From Exilibacterium sp. (GTDB lineage: Bacteria; Pseudomonadota; Gammaproteobacteria; Pseudomonadales; Cellvibrionaceae): a DNA stretch of 64,000 bases. Below, piece after piece: positions 16,891-26,148 of this stretch; the first letter of the stretch is position 1, and each line of letters starts with the position of its first letter. Below the pieces are notes generated by a model. That model worked only from the letters and a program-made list of their open reading frames with translations. It made no database searches and was not told the DNA's origin. The stretch covers positions 1 through 64,000 of the forward strand of contig JANQMH010000100.1 in the NCBI GenBank assembly GCA_028280195.1, written 5' to 3'. Made by a program: the position numbers and the translations under genes.

Positions 16891-18333
16891 ATGTCCGATT
16901 CCGCTCCCAGGCGCGCCTTTATCCCCTTTGCCGGCGGTCACCTGCATATACGCTGTGCCGGCAGCGGTCCGCCGCTGGTGATGCTGCACGAGTGCCCGCG
17001 CTCCTCCCTGTCGCTGTTGCCGCTGCTCGGGCTGCTGGCACCGCGCTATTGTTGCATCGCTGTCGACATACCCGGTTACGGCGATTCCGATCCGCTTGCA
17101 GTGGCGGACAAAGCCGCAGGTATTGACGATTTTGCCGATGCCTTGGCGCAATTACTGGACCGGCTCGAACTGCAGCAGGTATCGCTGTACGGCACCCATA
17201 CCGGCGCGGCGATCGCCGTGGCATTTTGCGCGCGCTGGCCGCAACGGGTCAAACATCTGTTTCTCGACGCTCCTCCCGCCTTCAACGGCGGCGAACAACA
17301 GTCGATGCTGGCCCACTACCTGACGCCTTTCACGCCGCAGCGCGACGGCTCTCATCTAAACGCCCTGTGGACTCGGGTGCTGGACCAGCAGACCTATTTC
17401 CCCTTCTACGATCGCCGGGCGCAGACCCGGCTGGCTGTCCCCCGTTACGACCTCGCCTTTGCGCAGCGCACGGTCATGGGTTTTCTAAAAGCGGGCGAAC
17501 ACTATCCGACCGCCTACCGCGCCGCCATTCTCTATCCGACGGCCGCCGTGCTCGACTCACTGACAGATGTTCCGCTCAACGTCTTCTGTTTGCACAGCGA
17601 TCTTCTCGCCGGACATTTAACGCGCCTGCCGGTGCACGGAGCGGTGGTAAAAACACTGGCCGATATCAGCCGCCTGATACTGCAGCCATTGGATCGAATC
17701 GACCTGCCGCACCGCAGTGCGGAAGATCTGTGCCGCCGGCAATCCAGCCGGCGCCGCTATCTGCAACTGCAGAACAGCGCCATCTACGCGGAGATACCGC
17801 AGGACTCTGCCAATACCGTAACACTGCGCAACCCCTTCGCCAACCCATCCCCGATAGGAGCCGAGACAGGCATGCCCACCATCAATATCGATCTGCCAGG
17901 CTTCGGCTTTTCGCAGGCGGGCACTCAGCCATTGACAAACGGCCACAGCGGCAGGCGGCAAATACTCGACACCATCGCAGAGCTCGAGCAACTGCTCGGT
18001 GCCAACTTCACACCCGCCACGACCGGCGCCGTTAGCCTGCTGTATTTCTTTGCCGAACTGGGTATTTTACCTCAACAATGGGCGGCGGAATATCGCCGCC
18101 CGGCGCCACCGGCGGGACAATTCCCACTGCCGGACCTGCGCCTGAGCTGGAGCGGTTCGCACCTGCTGGCGGCCTGGAAAACCGCCAGGGATTTTGCCGA
18201 AACGCTGCAACAGGACAACGCTGACAGCGATTATGCACTGCAACATAGCGCGCGTATCTTTCACTATCTCATGCAGTCGCGGGAAACGTTTGTGCGCCTG
18301 TTGCCCGCGCCCTTGTCAACGGTGCAGCAATAA
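16891..18333 (+). CDS. Alpha/beta hydrolase-fold protein with extended C-terminal half
   Basis: The first about 270 residues are an alpha/beta hydrolase: IRCAGSGPPLVMLHECPRS (oxyanion region), CIAVDIPGYGDSDPL, and the nucleophile elbow SLYGTHTGAAIAVAF. The elbow reads GTHTG, so Thr sits where Ser is usual. The protein is 480 residues, much longer than single-domain hydrolases. The second half restarts with MPTINIDLPGFGFSQAG, which echoes the DIPGYGDS strand of the first, then runs helical. This may be a degenerate second hydrolase module or a fusion. GAGG upstream supports the start. It is the last gene of the catabolic operon, with no terminator seen. The chemistry is uncertain. Confidence 0.8.
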   Translation: MSDSAPRRAFIPFAGGHLHIRCAGSGPPLVMLHECPRSSLSLLPLLGLLAPRYCCIAVDIPGYGDSDPLAVADKAAGIDDFADALAQLLDRLELQQVSLYGTHTGAAIAVAFCARWPQRVKHLFLDAPPAFNGGEQQSMLAHYLTPFTPQRDGSHLNALWTRVLDQQTYFPFYDRRAQTRLAVPRYDLAFAQRTVMGFLKAGEHYPTAYRAAILYPTAAVLDSLTDVPLNVFCLHSDLLAGHLTRLPVHGAVVKTLADISRLILQPLDRIDLPHRSAEDLCRRQSSRRRYLQLQNSAIYAEIPQDSANTVTLRNPFANPSPIGAETGMPTINIDLPGFGFSQAGTQPLTNGHSGRRQILDTIAELEQLLGANFTPATTGAVSLLYFFAELGILPQQWAAEYRRPAPPAGQFPLPDLRLSWSGSHLLAAWKTARDFAETLQQDNADSDYALQHSARIFHYLMQSRETFVRLLPAPLSTVQQ

Positions 18334-18596
18334 ATCGATCAATTGAAAAAGTCCTTTCACCGCAGACTATCATTGCTGCTATTTTTGGTATTTGCCAGCA
18401 CACAGGCCTATTGCATATCACAGCGATCCATACGAAATGTGACAAAACGTACAGCAGGCCTCCCTGATCGATCAAGCCTTCATATCTACAGTCATCATAT
18501 AGGCTAATAACGTAGCTATATACCTACAAGACCTTGTAAGCAGCCCACCTTTGTAGTAACGTGCCTACACTGTGTTTCTGTAAAGAAATTCATCCC

Positions 18597-18854
18597 ATGA
18601 CTATTACCACTATCTCCAGCCGAGAGTTTAACCAGGACGTGAGCAAAGCCAAACGGGATGCGCTGAAAGGGCCGGTATTTATCACTGATCGCGGCCACCC
18701 CGCACACGTGCTCCTGAGCATTGGGGATTATCAAAAAATTTCTGATAAGGAAACGGGCATTGTCGATCTACTGGCCATGCCGGATGCTGCCGATATTGAT
18801 TTTGAAGCGCCCAAACTAGACAAAGGACTCTATCGCCCCGCGGACTTTTCATAG
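18597..18854 (+). CDS. Phd/YefM-type antitoxin
   Basis: This 85-residue protein begins MTITTISSREFNQDVSKAKRDA and continues GPVFITDRGHPAHVLLSIGDYQKI, the standard N-terminal DNA-binding fold of Phd/YefM antitoxins. The C-terminal part (about 55-85), rich in Asp and Pro, would wrap the toxin. Its stop codon overlaps the toxin start by one base (TAGTG). It is probably an autorepressor of the pair together with the toxin. The AT-rich upstream gap (18334-18596) should hold the promoter; no clear operator was picked out. This marks the left start of the accessory block. Confidence 0.9.
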   Translation: MTITTISSREFNQDVSKAKRDALKGPVFITDRGHPAHVLLSIGDYQKISDKETGIVDLLAMPDAADIDFEAPKLDKGLYRPADFS

Positions 18855-19276
18855 TGTATTTGCTCGATACCCATGTTGTTTCTGAACTGGGAAAAGCGAA
18901 ATCGGGCAAGATCGATAACAATGTGTTGACCTGGGCAAACAGCGTTGCAACTTCAAGCCTGTTTTTATCGGTTGTGGCAATTATGGAGCTTGAAACAGGC
19001 GTTCTTTTGATTGAGCGCCGAGATCCAACACAGGGAGCCGTGTTACGCGCCTGGCTCAATGCCCATGTGTTGCCAGCTTTTTCGGAACGGACGCTGCCTG
19101 TGGATACTGCTGTTGCGCAGCGCTGCGCCAAACTCCATGTTCTCAATCCTCGCTCAGATCGAGATGCGCTGGTTGCGGCAACGGCCTTGGTTCATGGAAT
19201 GACGGTTGTTACCCGGAATACCGATGATTTTGTGGCAATTCAAGTAGACCTATTGAACCCTTGGGAAGGCGGTTAG
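18854..19276 (+). CDS. PIN-domain toxin (VapC/FitB-like)
   Basis: This 140-residue putative ribonuclease toxin starts at GTG. PIN acidic residues are visible: Asp5 in LLDTHVVSEL, Glu in IMELETGVLLIERRD (about 43), and Asp in the C-terminal NPRSDRDALVAATALVHGMTVVTRNTDDF block (about 100-125), ending with the typical LLNPWEGG. Such toxins cut tRNA or other RNA when the antitoxin is lost. The antitoxin gene overlaps directly upstream. The protein looks intact. Confidence 0.92.
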   Translation: MYLLDTHVVSELGKAKSGKIDNNVLTWANSVATSSLFLSVVAIMELETGVLLIERRDPTQGAVLRAWLNAHVLPAFSERTLPVDTAVAQRCAKLHVLNPRSDRDALVAATALVHGMTVVTRNTDDFVAIQVDLLNPWEGG

Positions 19277-19308
19277 CAAGCCTGCATGGCTGAATCTTTA
19301 AGAAGAAA

Positions 19309-19420
19309 AATGGCGGACCGGACGGGGCTCGAGTTCGGTAATTAGTGTTTCGCAGTGGTCCGTTGTAAATGTAATCCATTGACTTTAAAGAGCCTTTTGC
19401 TTTTTATAGCCTCCACCTCA
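19309..19420. repeat. tRNA-3'-end-like attachment scar, copy A
   Basis: Starting at TGGCGGACCGGACGGGGCTC, about 100 bases are homologous, in the same orientation and with many substitutions, to 23887-23998. Read on the minus strand, the beginning is TTCGAGCCCCGTCCGGTCCG followed by CCA, which looks like a T-loop, acceptor arm and CCA end of a tRNA without the rest of the gene. That is the usual core of tRNA-targeting integrase sites. It directly follows a toxin-antitoxin pair. Confidence 0.5.
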
Positions 19421-19544
19421 CCCGGGGGCCGGCTACAACAGCATTAAACATCGCAGTCGAGCAACTATGCTTGTGCATTTCTGAATGACAATTGGACGTT
19501 TTAGAAAGGCTATCTACCCCGCCTTTCGTAAAGAGGAATCTCAT

Positions 19545-22500
19545 GTGAAATACTTATGCATATTTATTATTTTTATCCATTTCTCCGGGCTCGCAATCGC
19601 AACCAATAAAGATGGGCCATTGATGACAGACGAGTTACTCGCCGGGATGGCGCTGAGAAGTATTGGTCCAGCTTATATGTCTGGTCGAATCGCAGACATT
19701 GAAGTCAACCGCAACGATCCTGCAACATGGTATGTCGCCGTCGGCTCCGGTGGTGTGTGGAAAACAAGCAACGGGGGGATAACATGGACCCCCATCTTTG
19801 ACGAACAAGCGGTTTACTCAATAGGTGATGTCACCATTGACCCCGGCAATTCCAATACTATCTGGGTGGGCACCGGAGAAAACGTCGGTGGTCGCCACGT
19901 AGGCTTTGGTGATGGCGTATATAAGTCACTGGATGGTGGCCAGACCTGGGAGAATATGGGCCTTGAAAAATCGAAGCACATATCAGACATCATCATTCAC
20001 CCGAATGACTCCAACACAGTCTATGTCTCTTCCCAGGGACCGCTTTGGTCCAAAGGGGGAGAGCGGGGACTCTACAAGACCTCCGACGGCGGTGAGACAT
20101 GGAAGAATATCCTCGATGTGGATGAGTGGACAGGGGTAACTTCACTGGTTATGGATCCGCGCCACCCCGAGACGCTCTATGCGGCCACCTGGCAACGCCA
20201 TCGCACAGTGGCGACTTACGTAGGAACCGGCCCCGGGTCCGGTATTCATGTTACCCATGACGGCGGCGAGAGCTGGCGCAAGCTGAGCGAGGGACTGCCG
20301 GAATCCAATATGGGTAAAATAGGTCTGGCAATATCGACGATCAATCCCGATGTCGTTTATGCGGCTATCGAGCTGAATCAACGTAAGGGTGGTGTCTACC
20401 GATCGGAAAACCGCGGTGCGAGCTGGGAAAAAATGTCTGATGAGGTGGGAGGTGGCACGGGCCCACATTACTACCAGGAGCTGTTCGCCGACCCTCACCG
20501 CTTTGACCGCATTTACATCATGAGCAATTACAGTAAATACAGCGACGATGGCGGAAAAACATGGACGCCGATCAATCTCGAAAACAAGCACGTTGACGAC
20601 CACGCGATGGCATTTCACCCCAGCGACCCTGATTTTATATTAATCGGTTCAGATGGCGGGATTTACGAATCATGGGATGACATGGCTAAATGGCGCTTTA
20701 TTGCAAATCTTCCGCTCACGCAGTTCTACAAAATCGCCGTCGATGACACCGAGCCCTTTTACTATGTCTATGGCGGTACCCAGGACAACTCATCCCAGGG
20801 TGGCCCTTCCCGAACAACCAAAGCGCACGGTATAAAGAACGATGACTGGTTTCTCATCCTCGATTGGGATGGCCATCAGCCCGCGACCGAGCCCGGCAAT
20901 CCCGATGTGGTATATGGTCAGCGACAACTTGGGAATTTGGCGCGCTACCACAGGAAAACGGGTGAGTATGTGTCCATTCAGCCACAGGCGAAGCCGGGAG
21001 AACCGGCCGAGCGCTATAACTGGGATGCGCCGATTTTAGTGTCCGCCCACGATCCCAAGCGTATTTATCACGCTTCGCAGCGTATATGGCGCTCCAATGA
21101 CAGAGGTAATAGCTGGGTGCCAATTTCAGGCGATCTAACCCGAAACGAAAACAGAATGCATATGCCGGTCATGGATAGAACCTGGTCCGTCGATTCCGGC
21201 TTCGATCTACTGGCAATGTCAAACTACAATACGATTGCCAATATTGCGGAATCGCCCATGGATGAAAATATCCTCTATGCGGGGACTGATGACGGCTTAA
21301 TTCAAGTCACATCCGATGGTGGCAAAACCTGGACGCGATACGAAATTGGCAGAATCCGCGGCATCCCCGCGACGGCCTACGTTAACAATATCCGGGCCGA
21401 TTTATTTGACAAAGATACGGTTTATGCGGCCTTGGATAACCACAAATATGGAGATTACAAACCCTATTTAATTAAAAGCACTAATCGTGGCAAATCCTGG
21501 AAATCCATTGCCTCAAATCTTCCTGACAAGCACCTGGTGTGGCGAATCGTCCAAGATCACGAGAACAGTAATTTACTTTTTGTTGGCACTGAGTTTGGTT
21601 TGTTCTTCAGCGTTGATGGCGGTAAGTACTGGACAGAACTCACCGGCGGCTTGCCAACCATCTCTTTCAGAGATGTACAGATCCAACGCCGTGAGAATGA
21701 CCTGGTCGCCGGCACCTTTGGACGAGGCATATATATCTTAGACGATTATACGCCTCTGCGATCAATCTCTGAAAAACGTCTTCAGCAAGAGGCTCTCTTA
21801 TTCCCCTTGCGCTCTGCACATTGGTATCTCCCCGACAGCTTGCACACCGATACGGCAGGTGATTTCGAGTACAGGGCCAAGAACCCGGAATTTGGCGCCA
21901 CCTTTACTTACTATCTGCGCGACGGCCTGAAATCAGCCAAAGACAAGCGTGAAGAAGCTGAAGAAGCCGCCGCAGAAAAAGAAAACTACCCGCTCTATCC
22001 ATCGTGGGACACCATCGAAGATGAACTGCGTGAAGCTGAACCTAAGGCGTATTTGTTGATAAGGGACAGTCAAGGCCAAATTGTGCGCAAGTTGGATGTC
22101 GAAGCAAAGGAGGGGCTTCATCGTGCAACATGGGATTTGCGCCATCCTTCATCGAACGCGCTTGGCACTGAGCCGGGCTATTTCGGCGATACAGGGCCAC
22201 TGGTCGCCCCAGGTGCCTACACCACAGCACTGTATGCCACGGAAAAAGGGCTTAATCGCAGGCTTACCGACGAAGTGGGTTTTGACGTTAAGCCGATTTA
22301 TACAGAAACGGTCGAAGGCGGTGTTTCACCAGCAGTGCGCACGGCGCAAATCTTACGCGTTGAAAAGCTCAGGGCCAGAGTATCTGCGGCAACCAGCCAG
22401 ATTAATGACCTCGAATCCCAGTTAACTTCCTTCCGCTTGGCCATGGACCGATCGTCAGTGGCCGGTACTGAACTTGAGCAAATCCTGGAGAAATTGCGGC

Positions 22501-22814
22501 AAGACGTATTTTCGGCAAAAGAAGTGATTAATGGCCAGGAATCTCGCAAGGGCATGGGGGCAATGCCGGCGACTATTGCATCCCGTTTGTTTATGATCGA
22601 ATTTGCCCGGGCCAATACCTGGGGCCTGACAGATACCCAAAAGCAACAGATACAATATGTCGAAGAGGCACTATCTACCTTGGAGCCAAAGCTAACGGCA
22701 TTAATCAAAACGGATTTTCCCAACTTCAGGGAATCGTTAAACAAGGCTGGCGCGCCCTGGATTCCGGAAGGGCTTATGGAGGAAATCTCAGATGAGCCTG
22801 TTGAGATCGACTAA
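19545..22814 (+). CDS. Exported VPS10/sortilin-like beta-propeller protein with Asp-box repeats
   Basis: This protein of about 1089 residues begins with a signal peptide (KYLCIFIIFIHFSGLAIA). The GTG start at 19545 follows AAGAGGAA; an in-frame ATG at 19485 would put 20 residues before the signal. The body holds about ten Asp-box motifs of the S-x-D-G-G-x-T-W type (for example SLDGGQTWENM, TSDGGETWKNI, SDDGGKTWTPI), the hallmark of sialidase/sortilin propellers, up to about residue 730. A C-terminal part follows with an Ala/Glu-rich helix and a beta domain (RKLDVEAKEGLHRATWDLRHP). Such proteins are often labelled glycosyl hydrolase, but no catalytic site is evident. It may be periplasmic or surface-bound. 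The PepSY gene follows by 27 bases. Confidence 0.85.
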   Translation: MKYLCIFIIFIHFSGLAIATNKDGPLMTDELLAGMALRSIGPAYMSGRIADIEVNRNDPATWYVAVGSGGVWKTSNGGITWTPIFDEQAVYSIGDVTIDPGNSNTIWVGTGENVGGRHVGFGDGVYKSLDGGQTWENMGLEKSKHISDIIIHPNDSNTVYVSSQGPLWSKGGERGLYKTSDGGETWKNILDVDEWTGVTSLVMDPRHPETLYAATWQRHRTVATYVGTGPGSGIHVTHDGGESWRKLSEGLPESNMGKIGLAISTINPDVVYAAIELNQRKGGVYRSENRGASWEKMSDEVGGGTGPHYYQELFADPHRFDRIYIMSNYSKYSDDGGKTWTPINLENKHVDDHAMAFHPSDPDFILIGSDGGIYESWDDMAKWRFIANLPLTQFYKIAVDDTEPFYYVYGGTQDNSSQGGPSRTTKAHGIKNDDWFLILDWDGHQPATEPGNPDVVYGQRQLGNLARYHRKTGEYVSIQPQAKPGEPAERYNWDAPILVSAHDPKRIYHASQRIWRSNDRGNSWVPISGDLTRNENRMHMPVMDRTWSVDSGFDLLAMSNYNTIANIAESPMDENILYAGTDDGLIQVTSDGGKTWTRYEIGRIRGIPATAYVNNIRADLFDKDTVYAALDNHKYGDYKPYLIKSTNRGKSWKSIASNLPDKHLVWRIVQDHENSNLLFVGTEFGLFFSVDGGKYWTELTGGLPTISFRDVQIQRRENDLVAGTFGRGIYILDDYTPLRSISEKRLQQEALLFPLRSAHWYLPDSLHTDTAGDFEYRAKNPEFGATFTYYLRDGLKSAKDKREEAEEAAAEKENYPLYPSWDTIEDELREAEPKAYLLIRDSQGQIVRKLDVEAKEGLHRATWDLRHPSSNALGTEPGYFGDTGPLVAPGAYTTALYATEKGLNRRLTDEVGFDVKPIYTETVEGGVSPAVRTAQILRVEKLRARVSAATSQINDLESQLTSFRLAMDRSSVAGTELEQILEKLRQDVFSAKEVINGQESRKGMGAMPATIASRLFMIEFARANTWGLTDTQKQQIQYVEEALSTLEPKLTALIKTDFPNFRESLNKAGAPWIPEGLMEEISDEPVEID

Positions 22815-22841
22815 GGTATTAACGAACATTTTTACAGACCG

Positions 22842-23399
22842 ATGAAATCAAAAGTTGTTTTCAGGAAGATCCACTACTGGGGGGCGATTATTGTCGCCCT
22901 GCCACTGGTTATCATGATCGTGGCAGGCATACTGCTGATGCTCAAAAAGGATATCGACTGGATCCAACCCCCATCGCAAAAGGGCATCGAAGGCAGTGCG
23001 GTACCGGTCGCATCCCTGGCGGAGCTGTTCGCCGCCGCCAAGTCCGTTGATATCGCTGGCTTTACCACCTGGTCGGAACTGCAAAGAGCTGACTTTAAAC
23101 CTGGAAAAGGCATCGTTAAATTTGTGTCGGAAACGGACTGGGAAGTCCAGGTCGACACCCATACCGCAGAAGTATTGCAAGTTGCAAAACGACGCAGTGA
23201 TCTTATTGAAGCCATCCACGACGGCAGTTTTTTTGCCGGATGGGTAAAGATAGGGGTGTTCTTACCGGCGGGTATTATATTGCTGATTCTGTGGTTGACG
23301 GGTATCTATTTGTTTGTGGTAACTGAGCTGGCAAAGGCGAGAAAACGCGCTCGGCGCGCTTATGCAGATGGTTCTAGAGATAACTCCACGTCTAGCTAG
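22842..23399 (+). CDS. PepSY-associated transmembrane protein
   Basis: This 185-residue protein has an N-terminal membrane helix (about 12-33, WGAIIVALPLVIMIVAGILLML) preceded by RKIHYW, an extracytoplasmic segment of about 110 residues, and a second helix (about 139-162). The N-terminal H-x-W plus helix and the C-terminal GWVKIGVFLPAGIILLILWLTG pattern match short PepSY_TM proteins, which often accompany iron or redox uptake systems. The long PepSY domains of FoxB-like reductases are absent. It is probably co-transcribed with the propeller gene. Function unknown. Confidence 0.75.
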   Translation: MKSKVVFRKIHYWGAIIVALPLVIMIVAGILLMLKKDIDWIQPPSQKGIEGSAVPVASLAELFAAAKSVDIAGFTTWSELQRADFKPGKGIVKFVSETDWEVQVDTHTAEVLQVAKRRSDLIEAIHDGSFFAGWVKIGVFLPAGIILLILWLTGIYLFVVTELAKARKRARRAYADGSRDNSTSS

Positions 23400-23575
23400 C
23401 AGTATTTAAGGTTCACTTGTGGTGATCGAGATACTAAGCAGGATAAATCAGGTAACGCACGTTCTTTATCCAGTGGGTGAATAAGCGCGTAGGACCACAG
23501 ATGCCCCAAATAAGGCTGTTACAAGTTGTAACTGTCACGTAAGCAGCAGGGTGATCAGGCTATTCAGAGAGCATA

Positions 23576-23734
23576 TTGAGACAATCCGGAGCCACTGGCA
23601 AATTGGCTGGCGTCACAACGCCCCCTTATATCAAAGGAGGTGGCCGCATCCTATATGGCCAAGACGATCTAAGAGAGTGGAGCGATCAGTTCCAAAAAAT
23701 TACCAGTAACGCCCAATCGTCGATTCCGTCATAG
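23576..23734 (+). pseudogene. Remnant of an AlpA/excisionase-like helix-turn-helix gene
   Basis: One frame reads TPPYIKGGGRILYGQDDLREW and ends at 23734, closely following the C-terminal half of small HTH_17 proteins (typical form GPPYIKIGGRILY). A matching upstream helix appears only in another frame (EPLANW), so the gene is probably frameshifted and lacks a credible start. Such regulators commonly accompany integrases. Confidence 0.4.
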
Positions 23735-23886
23735 TCAAAAAAACCTATAAAAAGTAACCATTGCAAAAAACGCATTAACCCATCGAATAACATCATTAAA
23801 TGACAACATTCGGTGGTGCGTCCATGGTGCTACTGAATTTTTGCTAAGGGGAGGAAGGGTATAAATACTCGTAAGTACTTGATTGC

Positions 23887-23998
23887 TAATGGCGAACCGG
23901 ACGGGGCTCGAATTCGGGGATTTGTGTTTTGTGGTGGACCGCAGTGAATATACTTCTTTGATTTTGAGGGTTTTTTTGCTTATATAGTTTCTACGGAG
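23887..23998. repeat. tRNA-3'-end-like attachment scar, copy B
   Basis: TGGCGAACCGGACGGGGCTC and the following about 90 bases align with copy A at 19309-19420 in the same orientation. The two copies enclose the beta-propeller and PepSY genes. The rest of the 23400-24193 gap holds the HTH remnant and otherwise nothing recognised. Confidence 0.5.
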
Positions 23999-24193
23999 CA
24001 CTATAAAACATACTAGATACGGCAAAAAGTGTGGCAGGTAGGGTGTTATTCATAGGGCGACTATGGAAGCAACAATGGATAAGGCGCAATTTCAATATCG
24101 GGAAAACCTCTAGTTGCTTATTTGCTTCTTTAAAAATGATAGCTTATAGACTATCATAAATATCAGCTTGAGCCCATATACGCTGTCACCCTT

Positions 24194-24616
24194 ATGAAGG
24201 TTATTATTGATACCAATGTGCTTGTGAAGGCTTTGCTTGGTAGTTCTGGGAGCAACAGAAAGGTCATTGAGCAGAGTTTCAAACAAAGAATACAGCCCCA
24301 AATAGCCAATGCGCTTTATTTAGAATATGAAGACGTTTTTGAGCGTAGTGCTATTTTGAATAAATGCTTATTGACATCAAAGGGGCGTTCACAGTTTCTC
24401 GATAACTTTTTGTCTATTTGCCGATGGAATGAGCTTTATTACTCTTGGCGCCCCAATCTTTTTGATGAAAGCGACAACCATATTATTGAACTAGCAGTTG
24501 CGGTAGGTGCAAGCTATGTAATAACCAATAATGTTCGGGATTTCAGATCTGCAGAGTTACGATTTGATGAGGTAAAAATTGTGACATCCGGTGAGCTATT
24601 GGAGAAACTACTATGA
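24194..24616 (+). CDS. PIN-domain toxin of the COG1569 type
   Basis: This 140-residue protein starts MKVIIDTNVLVKALLG (first PIN Asp). It contains an Arg-rich middle (YLEYEDVFERSAIL) and the later acidic cluster FDESDNHIIELAVAVGASYVITNNVRDF (about 96-123), the arrangement seen in putative toxin-component PIN proteins. It overlaps the following small RHH-like gene by four bases (ATGA). The toxin precedes the antitoxin here, unlike classical vapBC. The region is AT-rich, suggesting transfer. Confidence 0.88.
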   Translation: MKVIIDTNVLVKALLGSSGSNRKVIEQSFKQRIQPQIANALYLEYEDVFERSAILNKCLLTSKGRSQFLDNFLSICRWNELYYSWRPNLFDESDNHIIELAVAVGASYVITNNVRDFRSAELRFDEVKIVTSGELLEKLL

Positions 24617-24849
24617 GCACGTTGACTATCCGAATTCCAGATGAAAAGCATGAAAGGTTAAAAGCTCTAGCAGCAAGCCGGAAAATCAGCGTTAATAAGC
24701 TTATCGATGAGCTATCAACAATCGCATTAGTTGAATTTGATGCGAGAAATCGTTTCAAAGCTAGGGCCGCTCGTGGGAGTGCCGAACATGGTGTGTTATT
24801 GCTTGACAAGCTCTATCAACTTGAAATAAAGAGTAAATCGAAAAAATAA
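24613..24849 (+). CDS. Ribbon-helix-helix antitoxin-like protein
   Basis: This 78-residue protein has the N-terminus MSTLTIRIPDEKHERLKALAASRKISVNKLIDE, a clear ribbon-helix-helix DNA-binding fold (strand 3-9, two helices), followed by a basic tail that would contact the toxin. Translation is coupled to the PIN gene by an ATGA overlap. It is the probable antitoxin and autorepressor. Confidence 0.85.
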   Translation: MSTLTIRIPDEKHERLKALAASRKISVNKLIDELSTIALVEFDARNRFKARAARGSAEHGVLLLDKLYQLEIKSKSKK

Positions 24850-24913
24850 TTTAGCATTAGTCAACCGAGAATCCATAATTTTGTTTAAGTCAAACAACTA
24901 CCGAGTTAAGTAA

Positions 24914-26140
24914 ATGATCAGCTCTGTTTACATAGAGAACTTTAAATCAATTCAAAAGCTAAGCATCGATATGGGGCGCTTCAACGTTATCATTGGAGAA
25001 AACGGTTGCGGAAAGAGCAATATATTAGAAGCTGTTGCTCTGTATGCAGCGGCGGCCTCAGGAAAACTCGATAATGAATTTCTTGCTTCAAGAGGAATTA
25101 GGGTTACTTCACCAATGCTTATGCGCTCAGCATTTAAACAGAACAGCAGCGAAGAGCCGATAGAGCTGGGAATAAAGTATTGGGAAACTGAGGAAGAGAT
25201 AAAAAGTTATAGATTAGAGAACGACAATAAGCAGTACTCAAAATGGAAAGTTAACTCTGAACTTGGAAACAAAATGTACTCAATACTAAGGAAAGATTTA
25301 TCAGAAAAATTAAATAAAGATATAGCAGAAGAAATTTACAAACTTTTGCAAAAAGATTTTGAACGAAAAGAGCTAGAAGCTTTAAATATTACGATAAAAG
25401 ATGCCTTACAGAATGAACTTAGTAATAAGACTGAATTGCTAGAATTTTTAGAAATAGACTCTAGCTTTCAAAGAAACAGATTAAAAGGATTTATGATATA
25501 TTCACCTGAAAATACTGCGCTTAGAAATTTTTATAAAGAAGGTCAAGTTGAGCCATTGGGAATAAATGGTGAGGGTCTATTAAAACTTCTCAAAATAATT
25601 AAGGACCGGGGAGATAAGGAAAGGTTAAGGGAAATCAGTGATAGCCTGGAGTTGTTCGACTGGTTTGAAGGATTAGAAATTCCGAGTGATTTTTCGGCAT
25701 CTGAAGACAAAGTGAAATTAATCGACAGATACATAACGAATGAAATCGATCAAAGAAGTGCCAATGAAGGGTTTTTATTTGTTCTGTTTTATATCACTTT
25801 GATAATTTCTGAGGATACACCTAGTGTATTTGCAATAGATAATGTCGATGCATCACTTAATCCAAAACTGTGTACAAAGCTAACTAAAGAGCTGATTAGA
25901 TTGTCAAAAAAATATGACAAACAACTATTTGTTACTTCGCACAACCCAGCCATTCTTGATGGAATTGATCTAGGTGATAGCGAGCAAAGATTATTAGTCA
26001 CTTCAAGGAATAAGCAAGGTCATACTGTATATAAGAGAATATTGCCAGAGAACAAGCCAAAGTCTGCTAGTGGAGAGCCTTTAAAATTATCGGAGGCGTT
26101 ATTAAGAGGGTATTTGGGTGGACTTCCTAAAGGGTTCTAA
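24914..26140 (+). CDS. AAA/OLD-like ATPase of a two-gene putative defence unit
   Basis: This 408-residue protein begins with an SMC/OLD-type N-terminus (YIENFKSIQKLSIDMGRFNVIIGENGCGKSN; Walker A at 28-35). A helical, charged insert occupies about 85-190. The C-terminal lobe holds the Walker B strand SVFAIDNVDASLNP (about 302-315) and the H-loop FVTSHNPAILDGIDL (about 338-352). The usual catalytic Glu after the Walker B Asp is replaced (IDN instead of IDE). There is no TOPRIM domain in this chain; a TOPRIM-like protein is encoded 8 bases downstream. The arrangement resembles split OLD or PARIS-type systems, where the ATPase senses phage and controls a nuclease. Composition is clearly AT-rich. 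Confidence 0.85.
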   Translation: MISSVYIENFKSIQKLSIDMGRFNVIIGENGCGKSNILEAVALYAAAASGKLDNEFLASRGIRVTSPMLMRSAFKQNSSEEPIELGIKYWETEEEIKSYRLENDNKQYSKWKVNSELGNKMYSILRKDLSEKLNKDIAEEIYKLLQKDFERKELEALNITIKDALQNELSNKTELLEFLEIDSSFQRNRLKGFMIYSPENTALRNFYKEGQVEPLGINGEGLLKLLKIIKDRGDKERLREISDSLELFDWFEGLEIPSDFSASEDKVKLIDRYITNEIDQRSANEGFLFVLFYITLIISEDTPSVFAIDNVDASLNPKLCTKLTKELIRLSKKYDKQLFVTSHNPAILDGIDLGDSEQRLLVTSRNKQGHTVYKRILPENKPKSASGEPLKLSEALLRGYLGGLPKGF

Positions 26141-26148
26141 GGATAGAA

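Noticed and set aside
19309..19420. Complete tRNA gene
   Set aside because: Only a T-loop/acceptor-like 3' end can be read; no anticodon or D arm is present in either copy.
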